Origin: a virus
Virus record (IMG/VR): IMGVR_UViG_3300034095_001732
Coordinates: 1-55,921 of that record
DNA: 55,921 nt
Reading direction: 5' to 3' (one strand)
This document shows positions 34,430 to 42,880 of this stretch, one piece after another. Under the pieces are notes generated by a model. The model saw nothing but the letters and a program-made list of their open reading frames with translations, was not told the origin of the DNA and did not search any database. A program made the position numbers and the translations under genes. Numbering within the stretch: the stretch's first letter is position 1; each line of letters begins with the position of its first letter.

Positions 34430-34903
34430 TCAAAAGATGCAGCGGATGCGGGGAGCTTGGGGCGAGACTGTGACCAGTTGCCCTGTCTGCGGTTCGATGT
34501 AGAGGAGGCCGCGTTCGGTGGCAATCGCATTGATCGCGTGGCCCTCGCCCGGGGATGGTCGATACCAGAAACGCGCCACCGCCAGCGCCTCGGCCTCTGG
34601 GAGCGGGTGGCGCTCCCACTGAGCGAGGTAGAAACGGAGCTGAAGCAGATCCGCGTACAGGTTGGCGAAGTCGTCGCAGTCCTGCCGTTGGTTCCACCGG
34701 GTCAGGCCAAGGTCGAAGAGCTTGGTCTGAAACCAGTTGTAAAACGCCGGCAACGCCGCCGAGTTGACCTCGGCGTACGTCTCGTCTCCCCCGCCCTCCC
34801 AAGTCCCCAACAGCCTCTGGAACTCAGGGCCGGTGAGGATCCTCCCTGTCCACAAGGGGACCGGATCGGCCTTCTTGCGGAACAGGGAGGAGAGCCAGTT
34901 CAC
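34430..34903 (-). CDS. Transglutaminase-like cysteine peptidase-fold protein, 157 aa
   Basis: The residues of a transglutaminase-like triad are visible in the right order: Cys in QDCDDFANLY, His in GHAINAI, and an acidic residue in YIEPQTGQL. Small phage proteins with the same pattern are known to me without experimental role. With the neighbouring holin candidates, a cell-wall peptide-bond hydrolase or cross-link-modifying function is plausible. The start is GTG 34903. There is no signal peptide, so export would depend on the holin. Confidence 0.65.
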   Translation of the reverse strand: MNWLSSLFRKKADPVPLWTGRILTGPEFQRLLGTWEGGGDETYAEVNSAALPAFYNWFQTKLFDLGLTRWNQRQDCDDFANLYADLLQLRFYLAQWERHPLPEAEALAVARFWYRPSPGEGHAINAIATERGLLYIEPQTGQLVTVSPQAPRIRCIF

Positions 34904-35052
34904 TTGTCGGTCTTTTCGAGGCCGGCCACCTTCTCGGTGAGCTCCTCGATCTTCGCGTTGGCTTCAGCGAGCGCCTCCACCAGCGTGTTGATGGTCTGGC
35001 TCTGGAGAGCCGACGCGATTTCGGTACGGATCTGTTCTTTGGTCTTGGGCAT
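34900..35052 (-). CDS. Small coiled-coil protein, 50 aa
   Basis: An ORF of 50 residues reading MPKTKEQIRTEIASAL then a heptad region NTLVEALAEANAKIEELTEK. Its stop overlaps the GTG of the next gene. It is a compact coiled-coil, perhaps a fibre or lysis accessory; there is no other clue. Confidence 0.55.
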   Translation of the reverse strand: MPKTKEQIRTEIASALQSQTINTLVEALAEANAKIEELTEKVAGLEKTDK

Positions 35053-35062
35053 CGTGCGATTC

Positions 35063-35404
35063 TTACGGAGCCGGCGGAACTTCCGTCAACCCCAAGTTGG
35101 CCGAGATGCAGGAGAGCTGGTAGGGCTCGTCCTCGGTGATGGGGCCGGCCGCCCAGTCATCCCACTGCTGCTCGGTCATCGAGACGTTCCCGTTTTTCAG
35201 CACCACCACCGTGGTTTGCTCGGGCTGCGCCGGAGTGATGACGGAGCCGTCCGTCGGATCGAGCTGCTCGGCTATCGGAGGCACAACGGTGACAGACTGA
35301 AGCTCGTAGTAGTAGCCGGGCGGGGGCCCGAGGTTACCGGCGCGGATGTACAGCGTGTTAGCCGTACCGGGGTAGACATCAACTGGTTGAATGGTGGTTT
35401 GCAT
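35063..35404 (-). CDS. Hypothetical fibre-associated protein, 113 aa
   Basis: I do not recognise this protein. It is beta-rich at the N-terminus (VYPGTANTLYIRAGNLG) and has a Trp-containing acidic C-terminal half (SMTEQQWDDWAAGP). It follows the large fibre gene directly, with a CCTTCTCCT leader before ATG 35404, and may be a fibre assembly factor or small virion protein. Confidence 0.55.
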   Translation of the reverse strand: MQTTIQPVDVYPGTANTLYIRAGNLGPPPGYYYELQSVTVVPPIAEQLDPTDGSVITPAQPEQTTVVVLKNGNVSMTEQQWDDWAAGPITEDEPYQLSCISANLGLTEVPPAP

Positions 35405-35413
35405 AGGAGAAGG

Positions 35414-37822
35414 TTAGTCGTTGGTGGTCTTGGCGTGGATGTAGTATGCAACGCCGGCGATCTCGATGGTGATGGTACGGTTGGGTGCAGTCGGGGTGAC
35501 CGTGTTGGCGATACCCAGCTCCCACAACCCAGCGCCACCTACGGGAGCCGATGTGGTAATCGCGGCACCAGATGTGATGTTTCCAACGGTGGTGAGCGTA
35601 GCAGAGAACGACACATTCCGCGTCCCAGTCGGGACGGTCATTATTGACTGACCGGCAGGGGACGTCAGGTGAAAGTCGTCCGATGATCCGGTAGCACCAG
35701 CAATCACCAGTCCAAGAGTGGCGGTTTTGTAGATTGTGGCGGCGGCAAACGACCCGCCAGAAACAGTCACCGCCCCCGCAAACGTCGCGTTTTGGCTGGC
35801 ATCAATTGTGAGCGCGGTAGTATTATTGGTGTAGAGCTTAATCCCTTGCGCTGCATTGGTGCCAATAGCAAGCGGAGTGGTGTACGCCGACTGGATAATC
35901 GAGTTTACTCCAGTAATTGTGCCGGCTGCGTAAGACGACCCGCTAACCATCACCGAAATACCATAACTGCTACCGGTCGTATTGAAAACTTGAAGGCCGG
36001 AAGCGCCATAGGAAAGACTAGTTCCGCTAATAACTAAGCTCCCCAAACTCTCTCGATACAGACTAACATCCGTTCCAAACCCAATGCCGCCCGTGCTGGT
36101 CGTGTGCGTCGCCAGTTGCAGGCGCCCGTTGTTGGAATTTGTAGTCGTGCCGAACAACGCAGTTTGCGAACCGGACAGGAAGTGCAGCCCGGCGCCGCCG
36201 GACGCGGTGCCGATGGACAGGTTTAAGCCGCTGTCTGATAACAGCGTTGCCGTAGTCGTTCCACCGAATCGAACCGTACCCGTTCCGCTTGGCGCGATGT
36301 AAACGAGCTGATTGGTTCCACCAGCGCGCAGATTTAGTTGCCCGCCGCTAGTCACGTTGCCACTAAACGGCACATTCCAGCCCACCCCGCTCGCAGGAAG
36401 CGTGATGTTGGCCGCGTTGCCAGAGGTGTCGTACCAAGTGAGGCCACCGCCGGTCTGGGTAGCGTCGGGGGCGAGGACGGCGCCGAGCGGGTACAGCAAC
36501 AAGTTGTCTAAAACTAGGGTTCCAGAAGGACTGACTATCTGGAGTCCAGTACCTGTACCTGCGGTCGTTGGAATTGCAACTTCAAACGTCTTGGTTCCAG
36601 TTGATCCAAATCCCGCAACTGCTCCAGTAACGAGCGTGGTTACGTTACCATCAGAGACGTAGGCAAACGCATCTGCTGTTACAACGGTAACCGTGATTCG
36701 GTAACGCTTGCCAAGTACCGTTAAATTTCCGCGAGAAATGTTGGAATTGGCACCACCATTCAGATTTGCCGTGCCGCCAGAAATAGTAGCTCCAGAACCT
36801 TTTGTCCAGTATCCCGTATCGCTTGAGAAGTCGGAGTTAGCGCCAGTAATTAACGACGTATTGCTAGCTGAGTTAATGTCAGCCGCCGCAGGCACGCCGT
36901 TCTCGTACAACGCCTTGACCTCCGCAGCGGACAGGGCGCGGTTGTAAAGCAGCGGAGCTTCAATCGTGCCGAGCCAGCCTGATGTCGCGTTGTTTCCGCC
37001 AACCTCCAGCGCGGTGCTGTATGTGAGGTTATCAGTCACCGTGCCAGCCGAAATTCCGTCGATGTAGAACGTGCCGGTCGAACCGTTCTTTACGTATGCG
37101 ACTGCGCTATTTTTCCCAACTACGACAGCATTTGTTGATGTAAGGATGGTCGTCCCGTTGAAGGCATAGACCTTGCCGAGTGCATCAATTCCTACCTCAA
37201 ACTGTAAACCTCGAATAAAAACACGACCTACCGCTCCAAAGTTGGTAGCGTTAACAACTGCCGAAGCAGTAAAGTTGCCGGACCCAATAGTGACAACAGG
37301 GAAAGAGGCCGCTGATCCAGACCCGTCAAACACCAGACCCTGCCTCGGCGCACGCGCACTCAACGTGCTCGGCACGGACGGACCGCTAGTGCCGAGCAGG
37401 ATGTCCTTGGCAAAGGTGGCCGCTGCCGTCGTGACCGTAAGTGACGAAGTACTGCCTCCGTCCGTAGTAACTCGGAACGCCTTGCCGGAAGTCGTGCGAA
37501 CTACGAGGTCGTCGACCGCTGAGTCAGCGACAATATTGCCTGCGGTTCCCGGTATGGAAAGGATTCCCTTGCCAGTACCAGCGCGTTGGAAGTTCTGCTG
37601 AACGTCGCCGCTGGACGGGTTGATGTTGATTGTCCCAGCAAAGGCGTGCGGCCCAACCCCATTCACCGTCAGCGTCCCGCCCACGGTGGCGTTGCCGCCA
37701 AACGTCGGACTAAACGCATCAAGCTTCCGCGTGCCGTTGGCCAACCCATCCAGCGCGAGGAAGTCATCTGACGCCGAGCTGGACGCTAAGTTGGCGAGAT
37801 CCCTGATGCGAATGTTGGCCAT
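35414..37822 (-). CDS. Tail fibre with LamG-like and carbohydrate-binding-like domains, 802 aa
   Basis: The N-terminus (DDFLALDGLANGTRKLDAF) is shared with the 158-residue protein at 33160. A repetitive beta-rich shaft follows. Residues about 160-315 look like a LamG/concanavalin A-like domain (GLVFDGSGS, VNATNF, FYIDGISAG, GTIEAPLLYNRALSAAEV). Residues about 325-440 resemble a carbohydrate-binding jelly roll (NSDFSSDTGYWTKGSGATI, KRYRITVTVV). The remainder is a Ser/Gly/Thr-rich repeat shaft. The base composition is clearly lower in GC than the surrounding structural genes, as expected for an exchanged host-range gene. Confidence 0.85.
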   Translation of the reverse strand: MANIRIRDLANLASSSASDDFLALDGLANGTRKLDAFSPTFGGNATVGGTLTVNGVGPHAFAGTININPSSGDVQQNFQRAGTGKGILSIPGTAGNIVADSAVDDLVVRTTSGKAFRVTTDGGSTSSLTVTTAAATFAKDILLGTSGPSVPSTLSARAPRQGLVFDGSGSAASFPVVTIGSGNFTASAVVNATNFGAVGRVFIRGLQFEVGIDALGKVYAFNGTTILTSTNAVVVGKNSAVAYVKNGSTGTFYIDGISAGTVTDNLTYSTALEVGGNNATSGWLGTIEAPLLYNRALSAAEVKALYENGVPAAADINSASNTSLITGANSDFSSDTGYWTKGSGATISGGTANLNGGANSNISRGNLTVLGKRYRITVTVVTADAFAYVSDGNVTTLVTGAVAGFGSTGTKTFEVAIPTTAGTGTGLQIVSPSGTLVLDNLLLYPLGAVLAPDATQTGGGLTWYDTSGNAANITLPASGVGWNVPFSGNVTSGGQLNLRAGGTNQLVYIAPSGTGTVRFGGTTTATLLSDSGLNLSIGTASGGAGLHFLSGSQTALFGTTTNSNNGRLQLATHTTSTGGIGFGTDVSLYRESLGSLVISGTSLSYGASGLQVFNTTGSSYGISVMVSGSSYAAGTITGVNSIIQSAYTTPLAIGTNAAQGIKLYTNNTTALTIDASQNATFAGAVTVSGGSFAAATIYKTATLGLVIAGATGSSDDFHLTSPAGQSIMTVPTGTRNVSFSATLTTVGNITSGAAITTSAPVGGAGLWELGIANTVTPTAPNRTITIEIAGVAYYIHAKTTND

Positions 37823-37847
37823 GGTCGTCGAAAGTTAGTCGTTAAAG

Positions 37848-38030
37848 TTAGCGGTACTCGCTGTACTCTAGGAAGTCACCCGTGTCGGTGACCAAGAAGT
37901 CGGAAGTGTTGGTGATCAACCGGCCGTCAAACACGCCGGGCTCCTCGTTGTCTTGGAGGATCGTGTTGTTGAGCGCCGTCGCCATGCGCGTGCCCAACAT
38001 GTCATACTGACTGCCCAGTAGCCCGATCAT
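37848..38030 (-). CDS. Small hypothetical protein, 60 aa
   Basis: A short protein with MIGLLGSQYDML at the start and repeated NTSDFLVTDTGDFLEYSEYR-like acidic-aromatic units at the end. Its ATG at 38030 overlaps the stop of the upstream gene. The location beside fibre and adaptor genes suggests a structural accessory. Longer upstream in-frame starts lie inside the neighbouring gene and are rejected. Confidence 0.55.
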   Translation of the reverse strand: MIGLLGSQYDMLGTRMATALNNTILQDNEEPGVFDGRLITNTSDFLVTDTGDFLEYSEYR

Positions 38031-38353
38031 AGCTGGAACTCCGAGGCTTGGATGTTGGCGCTGGTGCCGGCCTGCCGGATGAACTTCGCGGCTTGGGCGG
38101 TCGCGGTGCTCCACGTGTAGTGGGAGCCGCTGTACAGGCGATGACCGTTGGTGCTCGTCGGGGCAGACCCGTCGAACGTGCACATCACGTCAGCGTCCTG
38201 CACGTCGAGGACGACCATGTTGGTCAGTTCGTTGAAGGTGGCGAACTGCACGCCACCCACGGAATTGTCCACCAGCAGGCGTTGATCCGCTACCGGCGAG
38301 CCGCGATAGATCGCCGGCTTCGGAAAGATGTTGTTGAGGTTGAAGGAGCCCAT
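38027..38353 (-). CDS. Putative virion structural protein, 108 aa
   Basis: Beta-rich protein (GVQFATFNELTNMVVLDVQD, VMCTFDGSAPTSTNGHRLYS, WSTATAQAAKFIRQ). The last 60 residues have the form seen in small phage decoration or tail-associated domains. There is no Shine-Dalgarno before ATG 38353. It lies directly after the adaptor gene. Confidence 0.6.
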   Translation of the reverse strand: MGSFNLNNIFPKPAIYRGSPVADQRLLVDNSVGGVQFATFNELTNMVVLDVQDADVMCTFDGSAPTSTNGHRLYSGSHYTWSTATAQAAKFIRQAGTSANIQASEFQL

Positions 38354-38368
38354 GGTGGTGAGTAAGAG

Positions 38369-39682
38369 TTACCAGCTGCGGGAAGTCACGTGCGTTTGGA
38401 ACTTGGTGGGGAGAACCTCACCCATCTGGCGCTCCTGCACCTCGATGGAGTCGGCCAACTTCTGCTCGGCCATCTTCATAATCCGGTCGCCTTTGTCGAG
38501 CTGGCCGTCAGAGATCAGCCAGTCACCGAACGCCCGGTACACGCAGTACTGGAAGAAGACGGTGTAGAGCGGGATCACCGACCATTTGGAAGGTGCGGTG
38601 CTCGGGCTGTCCCCGGGGGTCGTCGCCTCGATGCACTTGTAGTAGTTGCCGTTGCCGGAGGCGTCGGTGAAGTACACCTGCGCGTCCACCGCGTAGGCCG
38701 TAGATGCTGAGTAGTCCGAGCCGGTGTACATCGGCAGGTACTTCCGGTAGTACAGGAACACCGGGTTGCAGGGCAGGACACCGTAGATGCTGCTCTGGTT
38801 GACGCCGTTGATGTACGTCGCCCAGCCGCCATTGATCATCTGGATCCCGTCCTGCGACAGCAGGTAGCCCTGCGAGCGCGGGTAGAAAGCCGCCGCGGGC
38901 GAAGCTTGATAGACGTCAAAGACCGCCTCGATCGTCTCCTCCCCCGTTTGCTGCCACGGGATGGTGAGGTCGCTGACCGGAACATTGGTCGTCTGTTGGA
39001 CGAGGCAGCCCCACGCGTACACGCCCTTGGCGGTGTCGCCCGTGTAGCTGACCGTGCTGCCGTCGGTGGACAGCTTCAGGCTGTAGGAGCCCGAGGAAGT
39101 CGCGTTGGCTGAAGCGGTGAAGCTCAACTGGCACAGGTAGAATCCGTTGGGCTGGAGCGTGATGCTCGTGCCCGTCGCGTTGACCACCGTGCCGACCGTG
39201 CCGGCCGCGATGTTGAAGAACGCGCTGTAGGTCGTGTCCCCGTCGTAGGCCACCAGCTGCACGTTGTTCCGACCATTGGGCCGAACGTAGGCGACGATGT
39301 TGTACTGCTGGGACGGGAAGAACGAGGTGACGTTCTGGTCTGCCCGGTGCTCCGAGTTGGCCGTGGTCTCCAGCAGCTTGCTAGCGGTGACCGAACCATC
39401 CAACGGATTGGCCAGTTGATTGGCTGTGATGGTTAGGCCGGTGCTCGTCCAGTAGGCCGTCTTGGCCAGATCGTTGGGGTAGGTCAGCTTGTTGCCGACG
39501 AACCGCGCCTCGCCCCGCGGGCAGATGTCAAACCACTGCGTCGCCAGCCAGACGTCCCGGATGGCGTTGTTGAAGAACTGGTTGATGGAGTCCGCAACCT
39601 CGGTCGTCAGCCGTGACGGTGGGATCCCGATCAGCTGGACAACGCTGTTCAGGAACTCCGAGTAGTTGCGGGTTCTGGCCAT
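38369..39682 (-). CDS. Tail tubular A-like adaptor with inserted carbohydrate-binding-like module, 437 aa
   Basis: The N-terminus (RNYSEFLNSVVQLIGIPPSR, INQFFNNAIRDVW) and the C-terminus (YTVFFQYCVYRAFGDWL, GQLDKGDRIMKMAEQKL) match the T7 gp11-type adaptor between portal and nozzle. Between about residues 70 and 235 there is an extra beta-rich module (GLTITANQLANPLDGS, TASKLLETT, QQYNIVAYVRPNGRNNVQLV, TGTSITLQPNGFYLCQLS) that has the look of a phage carbohydrate-binding jelly-roll. The insertion makes the protein about twice the usual adaptor size (near 200 residues). Confidence 0.78.
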   Translation of the reverse strand: MARTRNYSEFLNSVVQLIGIPPSRLTTEVADSINQFFNNAIRDVWLATQWFDICPRGEARFVGNKLTYPNDLAKTAYWTSTGLTITANQLANPLDGSVTASKLLETTANSEHRADQNVTSFFPSQQYNIVAYVRPNGRNNVQLVAYDGDTTYSAFFNIAAGTVGTVVNATGTSITLQPNGFYLCQLSFTASANATSSGSYSLKLSTDGSTVSYTGDTAKGVYAWGCLVQQTTNVPVSDLTIPWQQTGEETIEAVFDVYQASPAAAFYPRSQGYLLSQDGIQMINGGWATYINGVNQSSIYGVLPCNPVFLYYRKYLPMYTGSDYSASTAYAVDAQVYFTDASGNGNYYKCIEATTPGDSPSTAPSKWSVIPLYTVFFQYCVYRAFGDWLISDGQLDKGDRIMKMAEQKLADSIEVQERQMGEVLPTKFQTHVTSRSW

Positions 39683-40041
39683 CAGACAGGTTTCCCATTT
39701 ACGAACGTCTTACTGTGTCGGAGCCCGTTCTTCTTGGGCCGATACCCGGGAGCGCACAGCTCCGGGTTGTCGGCGAGCATGTCCCTCAGCCAGTTCTCCT
39801 CGTGGCCGAACGACTGCATCATCCGGAAGTACAGGCGGGCGTCGATCTCGGCGATCTTCTGGCCGACACCGGGGATGTGGGCCGACCCAGCCTGCTTCAT
39901 GATGCGGGCGAGCTTGGCCTGTCTCAGCCCAGCCTCGATCTTTTCCTGCGGCACGCGGCCGAGGACTTCGTTCTCAAACTCCCGGAGGAACTGCTCCGGC
40001 AGCGAGGTGATGACTTCGTTGTCGCCGACTTCTTGGGTCAT
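39682..40041 (-). CDS. Hypothetical protein, 119 aa
   Basis: A helical, charged protein with an N-terminal EQFLREFENEVLGRV segment and a basic C-terminal part (YRPKKNGLRHSKTF). Not recognised. It lies between the capsid decoration gene and the adaptor gene, and shares one base with the adaptor start. A head completion or assembly role is possible. Confidence 0.55.
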   Translation of the reverse strand: MTQEVGDNEVITSLPEQFLREFENEVLGRVPQEKIEAGLRQAKLARIMKQAGSAHIPGVGQKIAEIDARLYFRMMQSFGHEENWLRDMLADNPELCAPGYRPKKNGLRHSKTFVNGKPV

Positions 40042-40051
40042 GAAAGGGAAA

Positions 40052-40079
40052 GGGGGGAGCCGCCGTAGCGACTCCCCCC
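40052..40079 (-). terminator. Terminator / attenuator after the capsid genes
   Basis: A 12-bp stem with one mismatch (GGGGGGAG-CGC type arm) around a 4-base loop lies in the gap between the decoration gene and the next gene. Read on the minus strand it is followed by TTTCCCTTTC, a mixed U tract. It could reduce read-through and give capsid genes higher expression than tail genes. Confidence 0.65.
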
Positions 40080-40085
40080 AAGCAC

Positions 40086-40562
40086 TTACGGGAGCTGCGC
40101 GGCGTCCTGCAAGTTCAGATAGACGTCAACGGCGCCCGCGGTCAAGGCGCTGGGCGAGCCGCTCACGGAGTTCGTGAACAGCAGCTGCAGCGTCGCGGCG
40201 GACGTGGACGTGGACTGACTGGCATTCGCCACCACGGAACCCGCGGTGTTGATCACGCCGGCCGAGAGGACCGACGTGGCGGCGATCATAGCGCCCGTGT
40301 TCGAGGACGTGCCGACCGCGAGGGTCAAACCGCCCGTACCGGCGAAAGCCGTCCGGACGTTGGCCAGCGCGCGGTTGACGTACCACTTGGTCGGCGTGGA
40401 CCCGATCGTCACCGTGACGGTGTCGGAGGTGCCGTTAGCCGCCGCAAGGGCGATGTCCGAGGACAGGACGGTGAACTTGTGCGAGAAGCCCGTGCCCGCC
40501 TCTTCCTGAATGGAAAGGGGCGAAACGCGGTCATCGTTGATGGTGATGGTTTGGCTAGCCAT
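40086..40562 (-). CDS. Putative head decoration / structural protein, 158 aa
   Basis: A Thr/Ser/Ala-rich beta protein (QTITINDDRVSPLSIQEEA, SSDIALAAANGTSDTVTVTI) directly downstream of the major capsid gene, which suggests a capsid-associated protein. It is one of the few late genes with a strong Shine-Dalgarno (AAGGAG nine bases before ATG 40562). That fits high expression before the terminator at 40052. Confidence 0.65.
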   Translation of the reverse strand: MASQTITINDDRVSPLSIQEEAGTGFSHKFTVLSSDIALAAANGTSDTVTVTIGSTPTKWYVNRALANVRTAFAGTGGLTLAVGTSSNTGAMIAATSVLSAGVINTAGSVVANASQSTSTSAATLQLLFTNSVSGSPSALTAGAVDVYLNLQDAAQLP

Positions 40563-40586
40563 TGTAATGGTCTCCTTGGTTTAGGG

Positions 40587-41594
40587 TTAGCTGGAAGCCG
40601 CGAACTTGCCGAGACCCTTCGGGTTCTTGCAAACGAGCAGCAGCGAGGTGGAGACGAAGCCGCGACGGCCACCGCCCTGATCCTCCAACTCATCAGCGGC
40701 CATGCCGAGCATGGTGCCGAGCCCCACGAGCGCGGGGTCGATCACGTAGCCACGGGCCTTCTGCTGGTTGGTGGTGGTCGAGGGATCGGCACCGTCGAGC
40801 AGGCCGTTGAACATGTCCGGGATGATGGTGACCGTGTGGAAGTCACCGTCATAGACAGACACGTTCAGGGTCACCTTGCCCTCGGTGGCGTCCTGCATGA
40901 CCTGATAGGTCTTGGTCGTGCCGGAGGTGCCCTCAACACGCTGGAACTTCGAGACCGCCCGCTTGAGGGACGGACCGGCGAAGAGCGTGTAGTTGCGGCG
41001 ACCGCCGTTCACTTGGAAGATCGACTGGAACACGTCGTTGAACACGGACTCCGTGAGGGAGCCGGTCGCCGTGGTGTCGATGCTGGCGGACGGCGTGAGG
41101 AACGCCGAGGGCACCGGGTTGGTGCTCTGCGCGGTGGCGCGGATCCAGTTGCCCAGACCGCGGGTCTTCCACGGCACAACGCCGTTGTCGGCCTGCATGT
41201 CGTTGTCGGAGCCGATGGCCGCCTCGATGCTGCGCTTGATCTCGCGCATCGCCTTGACCTTCGAGTTCGCGACCTCGCTGGACACGCCCGCGGGATCGGA
41301 CGCCTCCTGCAGACGGGAGACCATCCACGGACGGCGGAAAGTCTGGATGTAGTTGCCGAAGCGCGCGCGGTTGGCGGCCTCGTTGTTGAACGCCTGAACG
41401 TCCTGACCTTCCAGCACACCGGAGAAGTCAACAGCCGCGAGGCTGTCGGCCTGCCAAGTCTGGAGGGCATTGGTCACCTTCGTCGTCTTGGCGAAGGTGG
41501 ACGTTTTCGGGCAATCCTCGGGTTCGAGGATGGTGAGGAAGTTCGTGAGATCTTCACGATCCCCCTGAACATTGTAGGTAGTTGCGACAGGCAT
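40587..41594 (-). CDS. Major capsid protein, SU10/DUF5309 family
   Basis: A 335-residue capsid protein. The N-terminus (REDLTNFLTILEPEDCPKTS then FAKTTKVTNALQTWQADSL) and the pattern EIKRSIEAAIGSDND, NYTLFAGPSLKRAVSKF, GYVIDPALVGLG fit the SU10 major head protein-like (DUF5309) family with the HK97 fold. Its place after the scaffold gene and before the decoration gene is as expected. ATG 41594 has no Shine-Dalgarno. Confidence 0.88.
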   Translation of the reverse strand: MPVATTYNVQGDREDLTNFLTILEPEDCPKTSTFAKTTKVTNALQTWQADSLAAVDFSGVLEGQDVQAFNNEAANRARFGNYIQTFRRPWMVSRLQEASDPAGVSSEVANSKVKAMREIKRSIEAAIGSDNDMQADNGVVPWKTRGLGNWIRATAQSTNPVPSAFLTPSASIDTTATGSLTESVFNDVFQSIFQVNGGRRNYTLFAGPSLKRAVSKFQRVEGTSGTTKTYQVMQDATEGKVTLNVSVYDGDFHTVTIIPDMFNGLLDGADPSTTTNQQKARGYVIDPALVGLGTMLGMAADELEDQGGGRRGFVSTSLLLVCKNPKGLGKFAASS

Positions 41595-41599
41595 GGTAG

Positions 41600-42745
41600 T
41601 TAACGATTGGTACGAAGTTGATCACTACGCAGCAGAAGCGCCGCGGCCTCACTGGCCGTTACAGCGCCCTTCAGTTTTAGCTTTTCCCGTTGAGCATCCA
41701 GCGCATTGCGAGCCACCGAGGCGGTCGGAGTGCGCGGAGTCGTGGTGCCAGATGACACCGCCGTCTGATCCCCCGCCGGCTTGGCCGTCGGGATGGTCTT
41801 GGGCTTGGGTTTCGGAGCGGGAGCGTCCGCAGTCTTGGAAGACTTGGTCGCCGTGGTCTGCCGGGCCTTGAGTGCCTTCAGTCCCTCCACCTGCACGCCG
41901 ACAATGAAGTCAGCGTTGGGAAGATCCTGAAGCCACGGGTTGAGCCGGTAGGCTTGGACGGCGGCTTGGTAGTCCTCTGAGTTAGGATCAGCTAGGAACG
42001 GGAACATCTGAACGGCTTGTTGAGATGCCTGTGCCTTGGTGAGGAGAAAGTTCTGCCTCGCCGGGATCTGATCCTCGATCGCGATCTTGGCCTTCCGCAA
42101 CACGTCGCGAACTTGGTCGCGGGTCAGGGTTTGATCCCCCACCGTGACACCTTCGCTAATGTCGTCTCGGGCCAGTTGGTCCTCTGCCCAACGCGCCGCC
42201 TGCTTCGCCTGCTCATGATACTTCTGCAGGGAAGGGAGGTCAGTGTAGTCAGCCAAGGGCATAGTGCCCTTGGGCATCGGGGGTGGGGGGTTTGCCTTCT
42301 CGGTCTCGGCCTTTTTCAAGGTCGCTTCCAAGTTGGCCAGCCTCTCCTCCAACGCCTTGCGCTTCGCCACTTCCTCACTGACGCGTTTCTGGACCTTCTC
42401 GCGGATCCGGGTCTCCTTGTCCGAAGAAGATTTCTGGGAAGGAACGTCCTCCTTCTCCGCTTCCGCCTCGGGTTCAGGGATTTCTTCCCCTTCCGTGGCA
42501 GCCTCGGGTTGGGAGGATTCGGGTGCGGTCTCTGCTGTTTCCGCGGTTGTTTGTGTCGGTTCGGGAGCCGAGGGCTCTTCCGTGGCAGCGTCCTCCGCGG
42601 GAGGGGTTGGCGCCGGTTTGGGCTCCGCCTTTTGCGCGTTCGCAAAGAGCATCGCCGCCGCCTGCGTCAATGATACGTTGCCCGACTTGTCTCCATCACC
42701 AGTATTGGAAGCCGGTGAAGCCGCTTCAGTAGTAGTTTCGTTCAT
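41600..42745 (-). CDS. Capsid scaffolding protein, 381 aa
   Basis: An acidic, Pro/Glu-rich N-terminal half (about residues 35-115) followed by a long coiled-coil (about 115-190, RVSEEVAKRKALEERLANLE) and a C-terminal helical segment ending in basic residues: the usual form of a phage scaffold. It lies between portal and major capsid genes. I start it at ATG 42745 (MNETTTEAAS); GTG 42748 and TTG 42751 are alternatives. The first codons lie within a tandem repeat that continues upstream (see 42694-42862). Confidence 0.82.
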   Translation of the reverse strand: MNETTTEAASPASNTGDGDKSGNVSLTQAAAMLFANAQKAEPKPAPTPPAEDAATEEPSAPEPTQTTAETAETAPESSQPEAATEGEEIPEPEAEAEKEDVPSQKSSSDKETRIREKVQKRVSEEVAKRKALEERLANLEATLKKAETEKANPPPPMPKGTMPLADYTDLPSLQKYHEQAKQAARWAEDQLARDDISEGVTVGDQTLTRDQVRDVLRKAKIAIEDQIPARQNFLLTKAQASQQAVQMFPFLADPNSEDYQAAVQAYRLNPWLQDLPNADFIVGVQVEGLKALKARQTTATKSSKTADAPAPKPKPKTIPTAKPAGDQTAVSSGTTTPRTPTASVARNALDAQREKLKLKGAVTASEAAALLLRSDQLRTNR

Positions 42746-42862
42746 CACCAATCATGGCCGGTGAAGCCGCCCGTCCCTAACAAGTTCATCACCAATCAAG
42801 GCCGGTGAAGCCGCCACCTAACCAACTAACATCATCACCATTTATGGCCGGTGAAGCCGCCA
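42694..42862 (-). repeat. Four ~30-bp repeats spaced 44-49 bp across the scaffold start
   Basis: Copies of CATCACCAATCATGGCCGG and the following TGAAGCCGCC start at 42694 (in the scaffold gene), 42743, 42787 and 42833. Each copy, read on the minus strand, includes GCGGCTTCACCGG and TGGTGATG, so the 5-prime leader repeats the beginning of the gene itself. The first copy is the most diverged, presumably held by coding. They could be duplications by slippage or protein-binding sites. Confidence 0.88.
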
Positions 42863-42880
42863 AGTCCGGACGAGGATCAT

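Noticed and set aside
42694-42862. A CRISPR array at the scaffold leader
   Set aside because: The repeats are imperfect, spacers are only about 15-20 bp and similar in part, one repeat is inside a gene, and no cas genes are present. The Cas4-like DUF2800 nuclease belongs to a replication cassette.
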